NCBI RefSeq assembly: GCF_963662255.1
Contig: NC_085068.1
Span: 4,030,001 to 4,094,000, forward strand
From: Cinclus cinclus
Taxonomy: Eukaryota > Chordata > Aves > Passeriformes > Cinclidae
Reading direction: 5' to 3'
DNA length: 64,000 nt
The position numbers and the translations under genes were made by a program. This document shows, one piece after another, positions 22,970 through 37,100 of the stretch; position 1 is the stretch's first letter, and each line of letters opens with the position of its first letter. Under the pieces are notes generated by a model, which saw only the letters and a list, made by a program, of their open reading frames with translations, ran no database searches and was not told the DNA's origin.

Positions 22970-25500
22970 CTCCATCACTGTTAGGAAAGGGTCGATGCAG
23001 TGAAAGAGCCTTGTACTGTTTGCTCTGGCTCAGGCACACAGGAGCTGAGAGCTGGGTTGATTTCCCCTCCAAGACGCTGAGGGATGGATCATTTCTCCGT
23101 GCAGGAGACAAGTGGGAGGAATTGAAAATGTTCATCTGTCTGCAGCAGCTCTTGGGACAACATCATTTTCTTCTCAGTATACAAATTTCTGTGCTCTGTG
23201 TGTAGACCATGTCCTGAGACGTAGGTTTAGGAGATTTTCCTCCTTTGAAAGTCCCTCTAAGGATGGTTCTCTGGCATTGTCACCAAACCCTTCCTTACCT
23301 TTGTAACTCTTCCCTTTGTAGGAGGCAGAACAGCAGACAGGATCCTTTCATTCACCACCTGGGTAATATTAAAGCAATTTCACTAAGCCTCTGCCTTCTG
23401 CCCTCTTAATTTGCTTAGAACAGAAGCAAACCAGCAATATCAACTGGTCTGGGACAGTGATTTTTGCATCCAGCTGTTTTAACAGCTGGCAAGTGGGTTT
23501 GTTTAAAGCAACACAGCAAAGAACTTGGCAGAGAAATGAAATGTGTGTTCTGAAAGTGCAGTACCTGACTGAAAGGAGATAAGTCAGGTGAGGGGGTAAT
23601 TGTTGATAGAGAATGAGAGCAGATCTGGGTGAGAATGAGCATTATCCTCAATTTTGTGAGTACTGAAGACAGGAGTGGAAAGGGATAAAGCAGTGAGACT
23701 GAACAGGGTCTGTGTGGTGATCAGGGAGAATAAATACAACTGGCCCTCTATTAATAAGCTAGCCAAGAGTGAGTCTTGGATGAGACCAAATCTCGACTGC
23801 TGCCTAACATCACTTAAAATCAGGTACACCAAAAGCACAATATTTGAGAAAGATATCTGCATGTTTCTTTCCATGTAGGAGTAGTTTTATTGGAGGCTTT
23901 TTAACTCAGCAACTTCTGTTACCCTGGTCTGTAAATTCATGCACTTCTTCTCAGCAAAGACTGAAATGGCACAGCTCACAGAGATGAGCTTCCCTCATCT
24001 GACTGGCATCCTCACTTCAAAGCTTAGCTTTGATTAGATGTTAATAGAACTCAGCAAATTACCTGAAGTACAAACACACCTGGCTTCAGTCCTGGGGATC
24101 TAATTATAGTGCCTTTTATGTGAAATAAATTGTTCTTGCTTTGAGAAAAGTGTCTGTTTTTAAAATGTTCCCTCAAAATGCCAGGTGAGGAGATGGCACA
24201 TTACCAGCTCGACCTCTGTAACTGCAACTCTTATCTGTTTCTTATTCATCTTCTGTAGGATTCTGTTCACAAGTTCTCACAGCTCAGACTTCAACCTACT
24301 CTGACCTCTGTTATTTTTCTGCAAATAAACTTCAGTAGTGCTTGTCCTTCATTGGGTTTTCAGTGAAATCTCAACATTAAGAAGCCTATATGTCTGTGAG
24401 AACATCCCTGCTCTAGAATTACTCGGAGCTGGGAACAAGCTTTAAACTCAGGACTATTAGAAAGGAGGCTGCAAACTTCCCATTAGCACCTGCTGTCCTA
24501 AGACACTGGCTGTATATTTTTTGGCACTCTGATGTCTGTGGGCTGTGTGGATTAACCTTTCCACACGTGCCTGCACCTGGGCCAGCTCTGGAATAGCACA
24601 CCTGAAGAGGGAATCTGAGAAAGCTGGATGCTTTCTGTTAAACTCTCCCAAGTAAGCAGGTCTGCTTCTTCTTAGCCTAAGTAAATAGTTGGTTTTAAGA
24701 CATATTTAGACTAGCTAATGATATGGAATTATGCTGGAAGATGAAAGAATAACACAGTTTTCATTTCAGACTTTAATTATTTATTTGATTGGCGGAAATC
24801 TTAATTTTCTTGTGATTTTTCCTTAGGAATGGCAGTTCAGAATTTAATAAATTCATTATGGACTACTCCATCATTGGAGAGCTTGTACTCAGGGCTCTCT
24901 ATGTATATGGCAACAAATATCTGTTCAGTGCATTTTCACAGTTGCTGCTGCTTTGTTAATAAAGTTAAGCAGATTAACTAGCAAACAACATAAGACATAA
25001 CCAAAAATATTAAACAAGCCTTCAGGATATGTTTTTCAATTTTCTTCTCAGTGCTTTGAAATACCTGGTTCTACCTAAGGAAGAGTAGGATGCCTTTGAA
25101 TTTCCTTCAAAGAAGGCTGGCATTGTTTTGGGGTTGGTTTTTTGGTTTGGTTGAGGGTTTTTTGTTTCTTATTCTTTTTTTTTTTTAATAAGATGATGTA
25201 TACTACTAAGAAAAAACTGTTTCCTTGGTCAGTGGCAGATCTAAATGCAGAGTCACTGTTTTCTAATGATGTCTGCTAAGAGACCTGCCCTCTGTTCAAA
25301 TTGTGGGTCAGAGACTTGGGGCTTTGTGTCCTGGTTCCTGTTTACCAGACAGCAGCCCTCTGAAATGCCCCTGAATTCCAGTGTCTAACTGCAAACTAGA
25401 GCTCTGTTTCAGGAATGAAGTACAAACAAATCACACAGCAAACCTCAAAGCAAATTCATTACATTATGGAAAACTCTTTACTACCTGTGACATAATGAGA
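22970..25500. other. Intergenic region upstream of the GC-rich locus
   Basis: No gene supported. A 64-codon minus-strand frame at 24457-24651 reads smoothly but has no splice or family support. Confidence 0.5.
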
Positions 25501-25504
25501 CTTG

Positions 25505-25510
25505 TTTATT
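25505..25510 (-). terminator. Candidate polyadenylation signal for the CNP3-like gene
   Basis: Minus-strand AATAAA about 650 nt after the stop; first good hexamer on this strand. No strong G/T-rich element follows. Confidence 0.35.
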
Positions 25511-26157
25511 TATACATTCAGTAAACAAACAGTACAAATGTAGTTTTCTGTAATTAATTTTCAGATAGATGTTCACAAATAACTACTCTGATACAAACAG
25601 GCAGTACAAGTAAGGGTGTGTTCTGTTGGTCAAGTATATCAGGGGAGAGCTGGGTGCATTTGCTCAGCACATCATGTAGTAGGCAAGGGGTGCTTTGAAA
25701 CCCCAAAGTCAGTCCTGTCAATAAAGAAGATGAATAAGTAATACAAAGAGAAGTGCACAGGATTCACACATGGAAGTTAACTGTTTTCTTACTGTTCTAG
25801 TGGCACATTTAGTTCCACTGTTCTGCTTAGAGTTTGTCTGGATTGAAACAAGTATCCCTGGGGAGCTGATGAAAAACCTCTCTGATCTTCTAAGACAAGA
25901 TGAAATGCTTACAGCTGACTCAGAGGAAGGAGGGAAAGCAAGTACAGCAGAGGTGTGGCATTCACAGGTCTAATGTCTGATGACAGCCAAATCTGAGGAA
26001 GGTAAAATAAAAAATTGTGTTTGTGATAGGAGGGTGAAACTTACTTTAAGGCACCATTTCCTTGAAGCTGAATTAACTCTGCTCTTTTGCAAATTTCTGC
26101 AAGTTATACTTGAAAACACAGACCAGCAGCCTCTGGCTTTCTCTTACTGTAGTAGGG

Positions 26158-27481
26158 TCAGCATCCAAGTCCACTCAGTGACCCAATTCTGTCTAGTCTG
26201 ACACCAAAACAGCCCCTGGAGAGGCCCTTTTTTCTTCTGCCTTGGTATCTACGGGATAAACTCAGGAGGTCACTGAAGAATCTCCGGATCACTTCATCAC
26301 CCATGGAAATGCTCTCGGGCTGGTCCCTGGTGTTTTGGATCCACTGGAGTTCAGTGTCTTGCTGATCAAAGACACCTGCTGGGATCAGGTCATCTTGCTC
26401 ATGGTCCCTCTCTTCTGAGACCAGGGGATGCTCCAGGTCCTCATCTAACAATTTGGACAGACTCTGGACAAAGGGAAGAGTAGAAGGTGGAAAGGGAAGG
26501 GAGGAGAATGAGGGGTTTTGGGAATTCTCATTATTTCCAAATAACCCATACTCAGTGCTAAGTTTGAGAATATATTTCTGAGCTGACAGACTGCCAGTTA
26601 AGTCTTTCCTGGAACTGGGCACATTGGATAAATGATGAAAAATTTGAAAAAGGCCTGATAAAATGTGAATAAGAAACAAGAACAAAAAAAATAGTTGATA
26701 TCTAAGAAAATTAATGCAATGGCAGGAGATATGCTGAAATTGGTTCTGAAGGACTATGTTACACATTTGTTTGCACACTGAGAGATTACTTCATGTGTGG
26801 CCCCCTAGTGAAGTAACTGAAATGTTTTTTTCTTAGTGACTTGGAATTCCTGCACAAACAAATACACATAGCTACACATACACACTTTCTCTTTTTCTTA
26901 CATTCTACACCTGGCAGTCAAAATCAGGGGCTGCATTGCTGCACAACTGAGGTGAGGAGGAGATACTGCAGGTACAACCCCTTAATTCCTTTTTCAGCTA
27001 AAACCAGGGGCTTCAGGGAGGAGCATGCAGGTGACTGATCTAGGGCTTTAGATCACAGTCCTTCCAGAATAATTTCTTTTACTCCAAAAGCTTAATGCTA
27101 CATTCAGTCATAGGATGACCCTAAATATACAATCCCCTAACTGAACTCACAGGAAAAAAAACCCCAAACGTTTTCCTTTCAGTTGCCTGATGGGATTAGA
27201 AATTTAAATCCAGTGATCAATGACTTTAGTTTCCTCCATTTAATAACTCTGTGTCTGCCTGTCTCAGCATTCCTGCTGTCATGATGCCTCTTTAAGATGG
27301 GGCTGGAAGAAACAGAACTCATCTGATGTGTCTAATTCCTAAAGAAGCATCAGCTTCTTTCAGCTCTATTGAGCAGCCAGTCACTTACCTGTAAGCTGGA
27401 AATGGATCTGGCCCCTGCCTGGTTTTGACTGACAATAAGCAGCAGAAGCAATCCAGGGCAAAAAAGAGGTTTCAGATTCAT
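26158..27481 (-). CDS. C-type natriuretic peptide precursor, CNP3-like (132 aa, 2 coding exons)
   Basis: C-type peptides signal through the guanylate cyclase NPR2, usually locally. Exon 1 (27389-27481) encodes the signal peptide, with core [18 protein letters not shown], and ends SISSLQ in phase 0. Exon 2 (26158-26463) starts [14 protein letters not shown] and ends at a TGA directly after the second ring cysteine, the hallmark of C-type hormones, which lack a tail. The mature 22-residue form is residues 111-132, starting [15 protein letters not shown], after the basic cleavage site GRRKK; the ring is Cys116-Cys132. Position next to NPPB and CLCN6 fits the linked CNP3 of non-mammalian vertebrates, a gene lost in mammals, rather than the unlinked NPPC. 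Start ATG is the first in the exon, 74 bp from the TATA box. The gene looks intact. Confidence 0.94.
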
Positions 27482-27554
27482 GTTTGGTGTCTCTGATTCC
27501 TCTTCCCTGAAGTGTCTCCAGTTCGGTGTTGCCCTGTGTCTCCAGCTATCAGCA

Positions 27555-27617
27555 TTTATATCTTCCTCCAACCCCTCCCAGATCTACCTTTTGAGTTCCT
27601 GCTAGTGCAAGGATTGG
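27555..27617 (-). promoter_or_regulatory. CNP3-like gene core promoter: TATA box and CCAAT box
   Basis: TATAAA (27555-27560, minus strand, in gatataaatgc) lies about 75 bp before the ATG. A CCAAT box (27613-27617) lies about 55 bp further upstream, and a G-rich GGGAGGGG lies between. Spacing is typical of a TATA/CCAAT promoter. Confidence 0.75.
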
Positions 27618-27647
27618 TTTGAGGTTTTGATCTGGTTTCATCCACCC

Positions 27648-27686
27648 AGGAGGAGGAGGAGGCGGAAGAAGAGGAGGAGGGAAGAA
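27648..27686 (+). repeat. Polypurine GGA/GAA tract
   Basis: A nearly pure purine run (aggaggagga...gaagaa) about 100 bp upstream of the CNP3-like TATA box. Simple-sequence DNA; triplex-forming potential only inferred. Confidence 0.9.
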
Positions 27687-29042
27687 ATAGTTCTCTTTTC
27701 TGGTGGTGAATTAAAGGAGTATTTTCCACTTAGGCAATGCAGCATCATTCTGCTGTCTTGGTGCCACTGATGTTCAAGAGTGAGCACAGCTCAGTGTTCC
27801 TTGGGCTGACTGCTAAACCTTTCTTTTTCATACTGAGAAAAATAATTGTGAGAGAACTATAAAGTGAGAGAGGAAGTGAGTGGTATCCATGACACATTCA
27901 CCTGGCTCCTTTGTCACTCTGAAGTCCCATACCCGAGGGAAAGAAAACATGCTGTGTAAGAACTGAGTGTTATTACATAATAATGATACCATAACATAAA
28001 AACATAACTTATTAATATGATGTTATTGCCTTAAGAGATGAAAGAATGTGATTTGGAGAAGAAGGGAAAAACCAAGTATTACAAATATGTCAAGTTGCAG
28101 TGGTTATTGGCCTGAATGACAGTGAGTGTGGCACAAACCAGGCTGACATGCACAGACAGTTTCTACAAGGCTTAAGTTGAGGAAAAGATTCTGCTTTCCC
28201 TGGATCCAGCTTAAAAGGCTGCCTTTATGTGATCTTTCTCAGTCTGTTCCACACCATACATATTAAATCTGCAATCAGTCTGAGAGGAAGAAGAGGCTTG
28301 AAATTTGGCTTCACTGAAAAATTGAAATGCAATAATACTTCTTGCCCTTTCATGGCATTTTTGAACACATGTGATGCACAGAGTTAAAGGCCATCAAGCT
28401 GGATCTGCAAGGAGGAAATTGAAATTAAGGATCATCTGGTATTTTTTATCTGATATTTGAGTTACTGAAAGCTTGCAAACCAGTTTTCAGTATCAACTTG
28501 TTGGTCCTGGAAGCTTGGAAAAATATAATTCTGTGATGTGCCAGCAGGTTTAATGTTTTCAGTGGTTTTTTCATGTGCAGATCAGTTTGAGGCATATTTT
28601 TAAGGGTTTCTAGAAATGAGTGTTGTAAGCAGACAGCTTAAAAACATCCCTGTGTGACAGAAAGGGAAGTCTGATGTTATTATATTGTTGAGGGTTTTTT
28701 GGTGGTGGTGGTCGTGAAAACCACACTTTATATGAATCTTATTAGTAAATGAAATCATCATCCTAGAGGTTTGAGGTCTGTACTTCTCAATGTAACAGCA
28801 CAGTAAGAAAAGGTCAGAGAAGGTTCATCTTTCAGGTTCATCTTTTCTCCTCTGCAAAAGCCCAGGATTGTTTTGTTACTTTGATTGGCTTGTCACAGGT
28901 CTGCATAATGTGGATAATAAATCTTCTAGACCTCGAGATCTCTGAAGTTATTTTGGGGTTCTGTTGAATTGTGTCTCTGGTTACTGTTGGACATTCATAC
29001 ACTAGTACAGTCCTCATCTATGACTATGTTGGTAAAAGAATA

Positions 29043-29260
29043 ATTAAGGCTGGACAGGACTTCTAGAGGTCTGTGGTGCAATCTTGTGCTAAAGCAGAGC
29101 CAACTAAGATGAAATTTCTCAATGCCTTGTCAAGTGGAATTTTGAAAACCTTCAAGAAACAATGATTTACTAACATCTTCTCGGAATTTTTCTTGTTGCC
29201 ATTTGTGTCATTGCCTCTCACCCTAATGCATTGCAGCTGGATGCTGTCCATAAGCACAAC
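29043..29260 (-). mobile_element. CR1 LINE 3' fragment
   Basis: The plus strand carries the complement of a CR1 3' region: ggacaggacttctagaggtc, then aaagcagagccaactaagat and tgtcaagtggaattttgaaa. These align by eye to the avian CR1 consensus family as remembered. It is old and truncated; the end toward 29260 is indistinct. Confidence 0.7.
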
Positions 29261-31087
29261 AAAAGGATGTTCCATCTCCCCAAACAATGACATTCCATGT
29301 GATTGTATTTCAGAGTGCTGCATAACTCAGACAGCAAGGGCAGCCTCAGCCCAGGTAACTCACAGCTGGGTTCACATCAGATTTGGTGCAGTGGCAAGTA
29401 GTTAGAAACAGAAAGCCATCCAGCAAATGTCTCTGCTTTACATTCCAGATCTTCTCAGGGCTCAGATGAGCATCAAACTCAGTGTCTGAATATTCACAGA
29501 GATTTATCATTGAGGTGGTGCAGCTAAGATGGAGATTTCAGCAGAAATGTCAGCCTATAAGAAGGGAGGAACCCCTAGGACAGTAGAAAATATTTTGGAG
29601 GTAGGAAATCGCTTTGTGTCCCTTTTTGAAGTGTTCCTTTGTATGGCAAGTCCTTCATATAGGGTGGAAGGAAGTATCAAGAGGGCAGCAGGTTGATGTG
29701 TGTTGCTCATCTCCAGTAACAAACTGCTTCCCAGCTTCCTGAGATATTTCTCCTGTATCATAAGAAATCGTAATCATCAGAAATCTGATTAAAGAGCAGG
29801 ATTAGGGCAGACCATTCCTCTGGGGATATACCTGCTTCATCCCGTGAGGAAGCTGAGCTCTGAAGTTGATAGCACAGCAACTAGGCTTAGGTAGGGTATC
29901 ATTAGAGCACTGCTGCAGTAACTCATCTTCCTCCTTCCTAGCTCAGTGACCCCTTTAGCTTCCCCCCCCTTCCCAGCTGCTCAGGCCAACATTCCCTGGC
30001 TGGCTGAAAGGGCAGTGACGTTTCTGCAGCGCTTTCGTCACAGTGGGATCGCTGATTCTGGGAGGGAAGCTGGCACCAGGGACCCCTCCCTGGGACATTA
30101 ACATTTAGCTGTAACCTCCAAGCGTTTGCCTGCTGTCCCCCTGCCATGGCCTCCCCCGGGTGGGCTGCAGCTGGAGTGTGCAGGCTCATTGCTCAGCATC
30201 ACCACGAGCCTCTCCGAGCCAGCTCCTTCTGCAGGAGCTCTCTTGGCTCTTCTGGCACTCCCCAGCCCTCACCTTTGGTGGTGGGCTGAGGGCAGGGCCC
30301 AGTTGCAGGAGGGGACCCTGGGGGTCTGCAGCACAGCAGCTCTCCATCCTGGGGAGGGGCTGAGCACAGAGGCTGAGCTCACTGGCCCGGGTACCGCTGG
30401 CAGGGACTGGCTGCACCTGCCCCAGCACAGCCCTGCCTTAGGGGTGGCTGGGACTGGGAGGAACTGGGATCTCCTGGTGCCTGAGACAGCCCTTCCATGG
30501 GGAATAAACCAGATACCTTCACAACAGAGCTTCCCTTGTGGGCTGGTCATCCCACAGGGTCACTGCATACTGTCCTGTCTCCTCTTCCTGTCCTGCAGCA
30601 CCTTCTGTGGGACACCAAAGGAAAGGGACAGAGTCAGTGCTGGCACTACTGTGCTCTGGGGTCCCAAGGATTTATTTGCTTTAATCTGTTCTGTGCCTAA
30701 TTGATAGAGGGGATGTTTTCCTCTCTAGCCCTCTGGCAAAAGAAGGGACCAAGGCTACCTGAGGACAAGGAGGGCAGCAGGCTGGCATTTAGTAACAGGT
30801 TGTAGGTGGTCCTAGAGCATTGGTTTTATCTTCAAAATTTTAATTTAGGTTTGTTAGGCACATTTATCACATTCCTCTGATACTAATGAAGTCCAACAGG
30901 AAAGCTGCAGTGATGGAGAAGAGAGCCTAATATGGATCCTCAAACAAACAGGAAACAAGCTGAGGAATTCAGAGCAATGGCACTAGAGCCTGGTGAGAGG
31001 CAGAGACCTAAAAAGTACTGGTGTTCCACAAATCCTCACCTGAAACTCCTTTTTTGGCTAAGACTCATCTCCAGCAAAATGAACAGC

Positions 31088-31157
31088 ATCTATTTGTCTA
31101 TGCAGCCATTCCCACTTTGTTTGGGAATGGTGGGAATGTCTACATAGACAAATAGAT
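31088..31157. repeat. Imperfect inverted repeat (28-nt arms, 14-nt loop), microRNA-precursor sized
   Basis: Arms 31088-31115 and 31130-31157 pair with two mismatches around a 14-nt loop. Size, mismatches and loop resemble a pre-miRNA, but no known microRNA is recognised and no conservation can be judged here. Confidence 0.75.
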
Positions 31158-34100
31158 ATTCACACTCCAGCCAAAACATGGATTAGCTGTGGTCATAAGC
31201 CATGTAGGTCTTTTTAATCCCGTGGCAGCCATTCTTGCTTCCCCATGATCTTTAAGTTGGGTCTCAGAAATTCATCGGCTGATCTTGCGCTGAAGTGCTC
31301 AGAATCCAAGTTTTTCATTCTGTGTTTTATGAGACACCTTTGGTGTTTGGACTGAGGTCTAATTTGTCTACATTTTATTGCCTTGTGTGGAAAGGCTGGA
31401 CTTGAAGTGAGAGCAACTGCAGGCAGGAAAGTCGTGGTGTGTACTTTGAAATTTCTGACAGGAGAGAGAAAGAGAACCCTTTGTGGGCAGCATGGACATG
31501 ACACACCCCAGTTGTTTTGAGCTGGGACATTTACCCAGCCCAACCAGAAGGTCCCCCCTGTGAGCTCCCATCTGGGCTCTTCATTTGGTTATTGAGGTGT
31601 GTGGTGACCTCTCCTGGTGAGTGGAGAACGTGTCCCAAATTCGAGAGCAACTTTGCTAAAAACAGAGAAAATAGATCAGACACTGAGAGGTTTTGATAAA
31701 ATGGTTACTTCATAATCGAAAACATGGTGCATGCACTACAATAAGGTTCTGAGTGCCTCTTTTTTGGGGTTTAGACATGGAATTGTGCATCAGTGGTTGT
31801 GTCTTGGGAAGGCCCTTGGTACGTGTGTGGTATATGCATGGTTGTGCTGATACTTAAAAGTTTGAGTCCCACATGGATAGTTGAGTTTAGTTCAACACTA
31901 GATATGCTGATCTGGACTCTCATAATGCATTTTGCAAAATACAAGTTCGTGGAAGAAGAGAGGTGTGTAGGGAGGATATTTCTTAAGCATTTTGTCTGGG
32001 ATAACACTTGCCAGGTTTTTCTTTGCAACTCAGCTCATCCTGGCATAGCTGGGAACAGTGTCACCAGTGCCCATTGAACAAGATTTTCTTGCCAAGCAGT
32101 CAAATCAAGGGGCAAGAGGTCACACTATCCCATTGTGCTATTTATTGCTGCATGCCATTTGTCAGTGTGGAGCATGCAGAAGGTGAAGCCATTTCTAGAA
32201 ATGGCCAAACAGCTACAGGAATGAAATGGCACCTGTCCTAGAAGTTGCAGTGGTTGTTTACTTCCCTTCTCCCTCCCCTAACAGACTGGTGATGAAGTTA
32301 AAAATAACCTAACTAACTAAAAATGTGATCATTACATAAAGCCTGTCCTCCACAAAACCCTCAGCAGATTTTGTTCAGCCTGTGAGAGTGACACTGTACA
32401 TAACCTCAGTTTTGTAATCCTGGAGCAGGACCCCAATTGTCCATCGGTTTTGACATATCTCTGATTTCTGGACAGTGCCTGACTAGAGAGCGGTGTAGGT
32501 CAGTCCCTGTGTTTTGAGAACGTTAAATTACCCTGATTTTTGTCTGAGATTCATGAATGTATTCTTCTTCCTGCTAACATTTATTCTCCTTTTCATCAAT
32601 GCTTCTCATCAGTTCAGGTACAGTGCACACTTGCATTACCCACTCTTGCTTATTGTGATTAGAAGGCAAATCCTTAATGCAAGCATTGCAAGCAGTTGGT
32701 TGTGCCAGGATGGCCATCCTGGAATTCTGCAGGGGATGCACATTAGACTGCATGTGAGCAGAGGGTCCCTTCTTGCCTTGGGTGGGTGAGCTGCAGTGGG
32801 AAGGATGCAGCTCCATCCAGAGCTTAACAAAGCTGCTCTCTCTCAGGAACTCGGTGTGGCTGTGGTGCCTCTTATCACCCACTGTTCTTGATTTGACAAC
32901 CCTTCTTTGTTTTCCCAGAAAATACTCACTGTGATTGCCAAGCTTCTGGAAATAGCTGAAGCCTTTTGCGGTGGAGGGTGGCATGGTTGTGGGCTAGAGG
33001 AGCAGGATATTTTAGCTGTTGGTTCTCAGCACAGCGTGATTGTCGAGCAGCCTTTCAAAAACTAACACTCCTGAGGCTGTGATAAGGTGCTCAGGCTACA
33101 GGGCTGGAGGTTGTGCTCATGCTTGAGATAAAGTCCGCTGTCAGCACCACATTCACACCTCCCCTGTCACACCAGGCAGCCTATGGTCCTGCCATTCCCA
33201 CCAGCCCCTTGCTGCAAAGCCTCAGCACTGGGGGATCCCAGGAGCTGCACAGCTCCGTGTGCCCTTGTGCTGACATTGAGCTGGTTAGAGGGAACACTGT
33301 GGGGTGGAAGAGATCGGTCACCAAGGATTGTCACCCACAAGTTTGGACTCAATCCCTTCCCCTTGGGATGCACTGTCTGGATGGGTGGGAGCTGTGGGAT
33401 GTACAGTGCCATGGTTGCCTCCCCATGCGGGTGCAGGCACCAAACGCATTCTCTGAAGCAACAGAAATTGCGGGCAGGCAGTTAAATCTTCCTGTGAAAG
33501 CTGAGGAAAGCAGTGATTTCTCCCAAGGGGCTTACAGTCTCCCTCTGTAAAAGTTAATTTGGAGTCAATTGTTTAGGGTCTATGGGCTGGCAGAGTTCTC
33601 TGGAGTTACAGAAATTAATTAAATTAATTTATGGGGATGAAAGACAGTTGTGTTAAGCAACTGAATGCCACGAGAAAATGGACAGCATTGTGACTGTGCC
33701 AATGGACAAAAGAATCATTCCTGTAATCAGAATAGTTTAATCACTGCGAAACCCAGAGTTTAAACTAGTCCTTCAGGATGAGGGCAGATTCAAAGGCTTC
33801 CACCTTCACATGTGGTGTCAGCTTCAGCTCACAAAAGTGCTCCTTTGTCATGGCAAGGTGTATCATTCCCACACTTTCAATGGACTTATATGGATAGGGA
33901 AAATGAGCAGAATTTTCCACCGAGGTTCTCTGTTCACCAAGTCATGGGAGAATTGAGGTTCATGATTAAGTTTATGTGACTGTGAACCAGATTGGGAAGC
34001 CAAGAAGACAAGGTTGTTGTTGCTCAGCTGCACAGGTACAGCTGCAGTTTTCTGTCCCTCTCTCGAGGTGTTTCAGTCTAAACCTTGAAAGATTTTCAAC

Positions 34101-37100
34101 CTGTATGGGGTTACAATCTCTACCATTATAAATGCTACAGCTCTGTTGATGCAGGAAAGGCTTTGGCTCATTGCATACATAAAACCATTGGCTTACAGCT
34201 CCCAGTGAACAGTCAGCTTCATGTGTGCCAGTCAGCAAGAGGCATTTTTACTTTGCTTGTACTTGGTGGAGCAGTCAGGCTTGAGTAGCAGCTGCTCATG
34301 GAAGGGTTGTGCAGTGTCTGTGTGTGCCCCACAGACTGTAGGAAACGTTGGACTCACTTTCCTCTGTGGCCTGTTAAAAGGGGGCCCCAGATGCCACCCT
34401 TAAGCCAGAACTTAAACATCCCAGGTAATATTGCTGTGCCCTCTGCAGAGAGTAGAATGCCCAAGTCTCAGTTTGATCTGTGTCTCTCTGAACTTCCCGG
34501 TTATGGCAGCAGTTTATTCTGTGCATCCATTCACCCTGTCCCTCAACACTGGACTCTATCTGCTCTGCTTTTAAAGTTGGATAGGAAAGCTATGCAAGAA
34601 TAAGCAGTAGTGGAAAGGTGGGGTAAGAATACAGCCATACAGTCTGCTTTTTATAGAAAATAGTGCTTCAGTGCTTTCTGAAACATGGTAGAGCCCTCCA
34701 AAGCACCTCTGTTTTAGCACTCAAAACTCGTATTTGAAAAATATGCTTTATAAACAGTTGCCTATGCTTTCAATGCCTTAACTGTTTGGGTAAAACCAAC
34801 ACATCAGTATGGGCTGCACAGATGGAGGCTGTAGAACCTCAGAGGCAGAAAATGTTTTTAGCATCCCTTTCCCACTGAAAATTCTTCACATAACTTCTGT
34901 GTTGTTTGACCAAGAGGATTTGTTTTACTCTGTCACCTCCCCAAGGATAACAGCACATTTTTTGCATGGTGTTGAAGTGTGAAGACCATTGTGAGCCATG
35001 ACATCATATCTCAGGCCAGAGCAGAACAGGAAATGACCAAGAAGGCCTGAAATATTGGCCATGGGAAGAATGAACATTCTTTAGCCTAGATAGGTCAGAT
35101 GCACCTGACAAGTCTAACAGGACAAGGAGATCTTTCACACTTTAGCACATAATGATATTTTAGTGCAGAGAGATGGTTTGTGAGAGGCAAAGGTGAATCA
35201 GGGTGCAAATCCACTAGATAACATGCTAAAAAAGCAGAGCTGCTCTCACACAGTGAGTAGTAAAGGAAATATGGGCTAAAGGAAATAGACTGCTCCAAAT
35301 CTGACCTTTATTTAACTTCAGGAGGCTTAAATTTCAGGGTCACAACTTTCAAACACAGTCAGAACAGTAATTCCCCTCCAGATGCATCAAAACTACCAGT
35401 GAGAAAAGACACATATAGTAATGGCTATGGATTTTTTGTAGAAGGGAAGGAGAAAACAGCAAACTATATTTTCTAGAAAATGCAATGCTTTGTGTTTTGC
35501 AAAAATTAATAATTATAAATATTAGTCCATAAACTGAATAGTTTAAACTATTTTTAACGGATGTAAACCAGAAGATTAGTCAGTTTAAAAAAACAATTTT
35601 TAGAAAGGGATTCAGGGAAGTTTATAAGCTAAATTATCTGTAAAGTTTTACTGGGTGGGTTACAAAGCTGAGGGCTTTTTTCAGTCCAAGGTTCCACGGG
35701 TTGATCACTGAAGTCAGAGCCAGGATGAAGCTTTGTGTGAATGGGCTGAGTCATTCGGAATCATTTTGTCCATAGCGCAGGAAACCTTCATTAAAATTCA
35801 AGCAGACCTGACTTCCAGAGAGGTCTCATGTTCTCTTGCTGCTGGTTTTGTAGGTACTCTGCTCTCTAAATTGCTAGAGCACATTTCCCTCTGTTCATCT
35901 TTCACCTTGTATCAAGCATTGAGAGCAGGATGACTTAAACTAAGATTTCACTGCTTTAAGTCTTTTATTCTGTAATTGTACTGGGGGCATACAATTACAC
36001 TTGTATGCCAAGGATTGACCAAGGATTTAAATATTGCTTTGAGAAGTGGAAATGTGCATCACTTTGATGATCTGGCCTGCAGTCTAAGCAACTGTTTGTA
36101 TTTTTCCCCTGCAGAAATGTGTGTGTGATGCACCCCTGTGGCACGAAGCAAGGTTCTTGTCTGTGCATTTTTACAGCCACAAAGGCAAGAATTAATGAGA
36201 GCTCTTGCAGGTACTCATCAATTGTCTCATGACCTGAAAGTTTCTACTGGAAGAGAGAGTCTGCATTTAAAACTTTCATACTTCCCCACTGTAACACTGT
36301 GTGGCTTTCCAGAGCTATTTTTCGCACATCCCTAATCACTGTACCTCTGCACTTGAAACCTCAGAACAGATCTCTGCTTGTGCAGGTCTGAGAGCTTGAT
36401 CTGGTACTCCTTAGCTTAGCTTCAAAGCAAGTAACTTCACTGAGGAAACTTCCCAACCCTCCAGGCTGAGCTTTTCTAGACCCAGTGCCCACCAGTTTGT
36501 TCCCTAATGATCCCACCAGCCCGGGGCTGGGAAGCACAAGTGCTGCTGAGCCACGTGTGGAGGGCAGAAAGCTCAGAAGGCAGGAATTCCTGGAGCAGCA
36601 AGAGGAGGGGGGCATGACAGGAAGAGGAGGCTGATACTTTGCTGAAGAGGCCCTCACAAATAGTGCAAGAATAGCAGTTCATGTCCTGGCTCTGGATTCC
36701 CTTATCCGGGGGTGCTGGCGGGGGGTCCTGTCCACACCTCTGCCTCTCGCCCCGCTCTGCTCTCACTGCCTGCAGATACTGAGTGGCTTGAACAAGTTCC
36801 AGGGCTCCCTCCCTGAGCTTCTCAGGACCCTTCCATGCAGCAGCCAGGTGACATCACTGCCAAATGCCATCTAGGTGCTTCCTGTGTCACATTCCCGACT
36901 GGAGAGCCTCTTGCCAAGTCCTTGTCCTTCTACACAGTCTTTTTCGGAACAAACGCTCTAATTTTAACCCGCCTGCCACAAACACCTTCCTGAAATAAGT
37001 TCTCACTCTCTCCTGCCATATGCATGTGCTTGAGAGTTTAAAAACAAAATCCCTCATCTGTTGGGTCCAGAGCTAAGACCTGTGAGCCCTAGGAAGGAGC

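Noticed and set aside
24457..24651. Minus-strand 64-codon frame with AKKYTASVLGQQ, recalling PACAP-like peptides
   Set aside because: No signal peptide, cleavage sites or splice sites, and the similarity is limited to a few residues; treated as chance.
30126..30704. 192-codon plus-strand frame
   Set aside because: Sits in a locally GC-rich stretch; Leu/Ser/Pro-rich, no domain and no splice or promoter context.
35537..35552. 16-bp perfect palindrome aatagtttaaactatt
   Set aside because: Short AT-rich palindromes are expected by chance in 64 kb.
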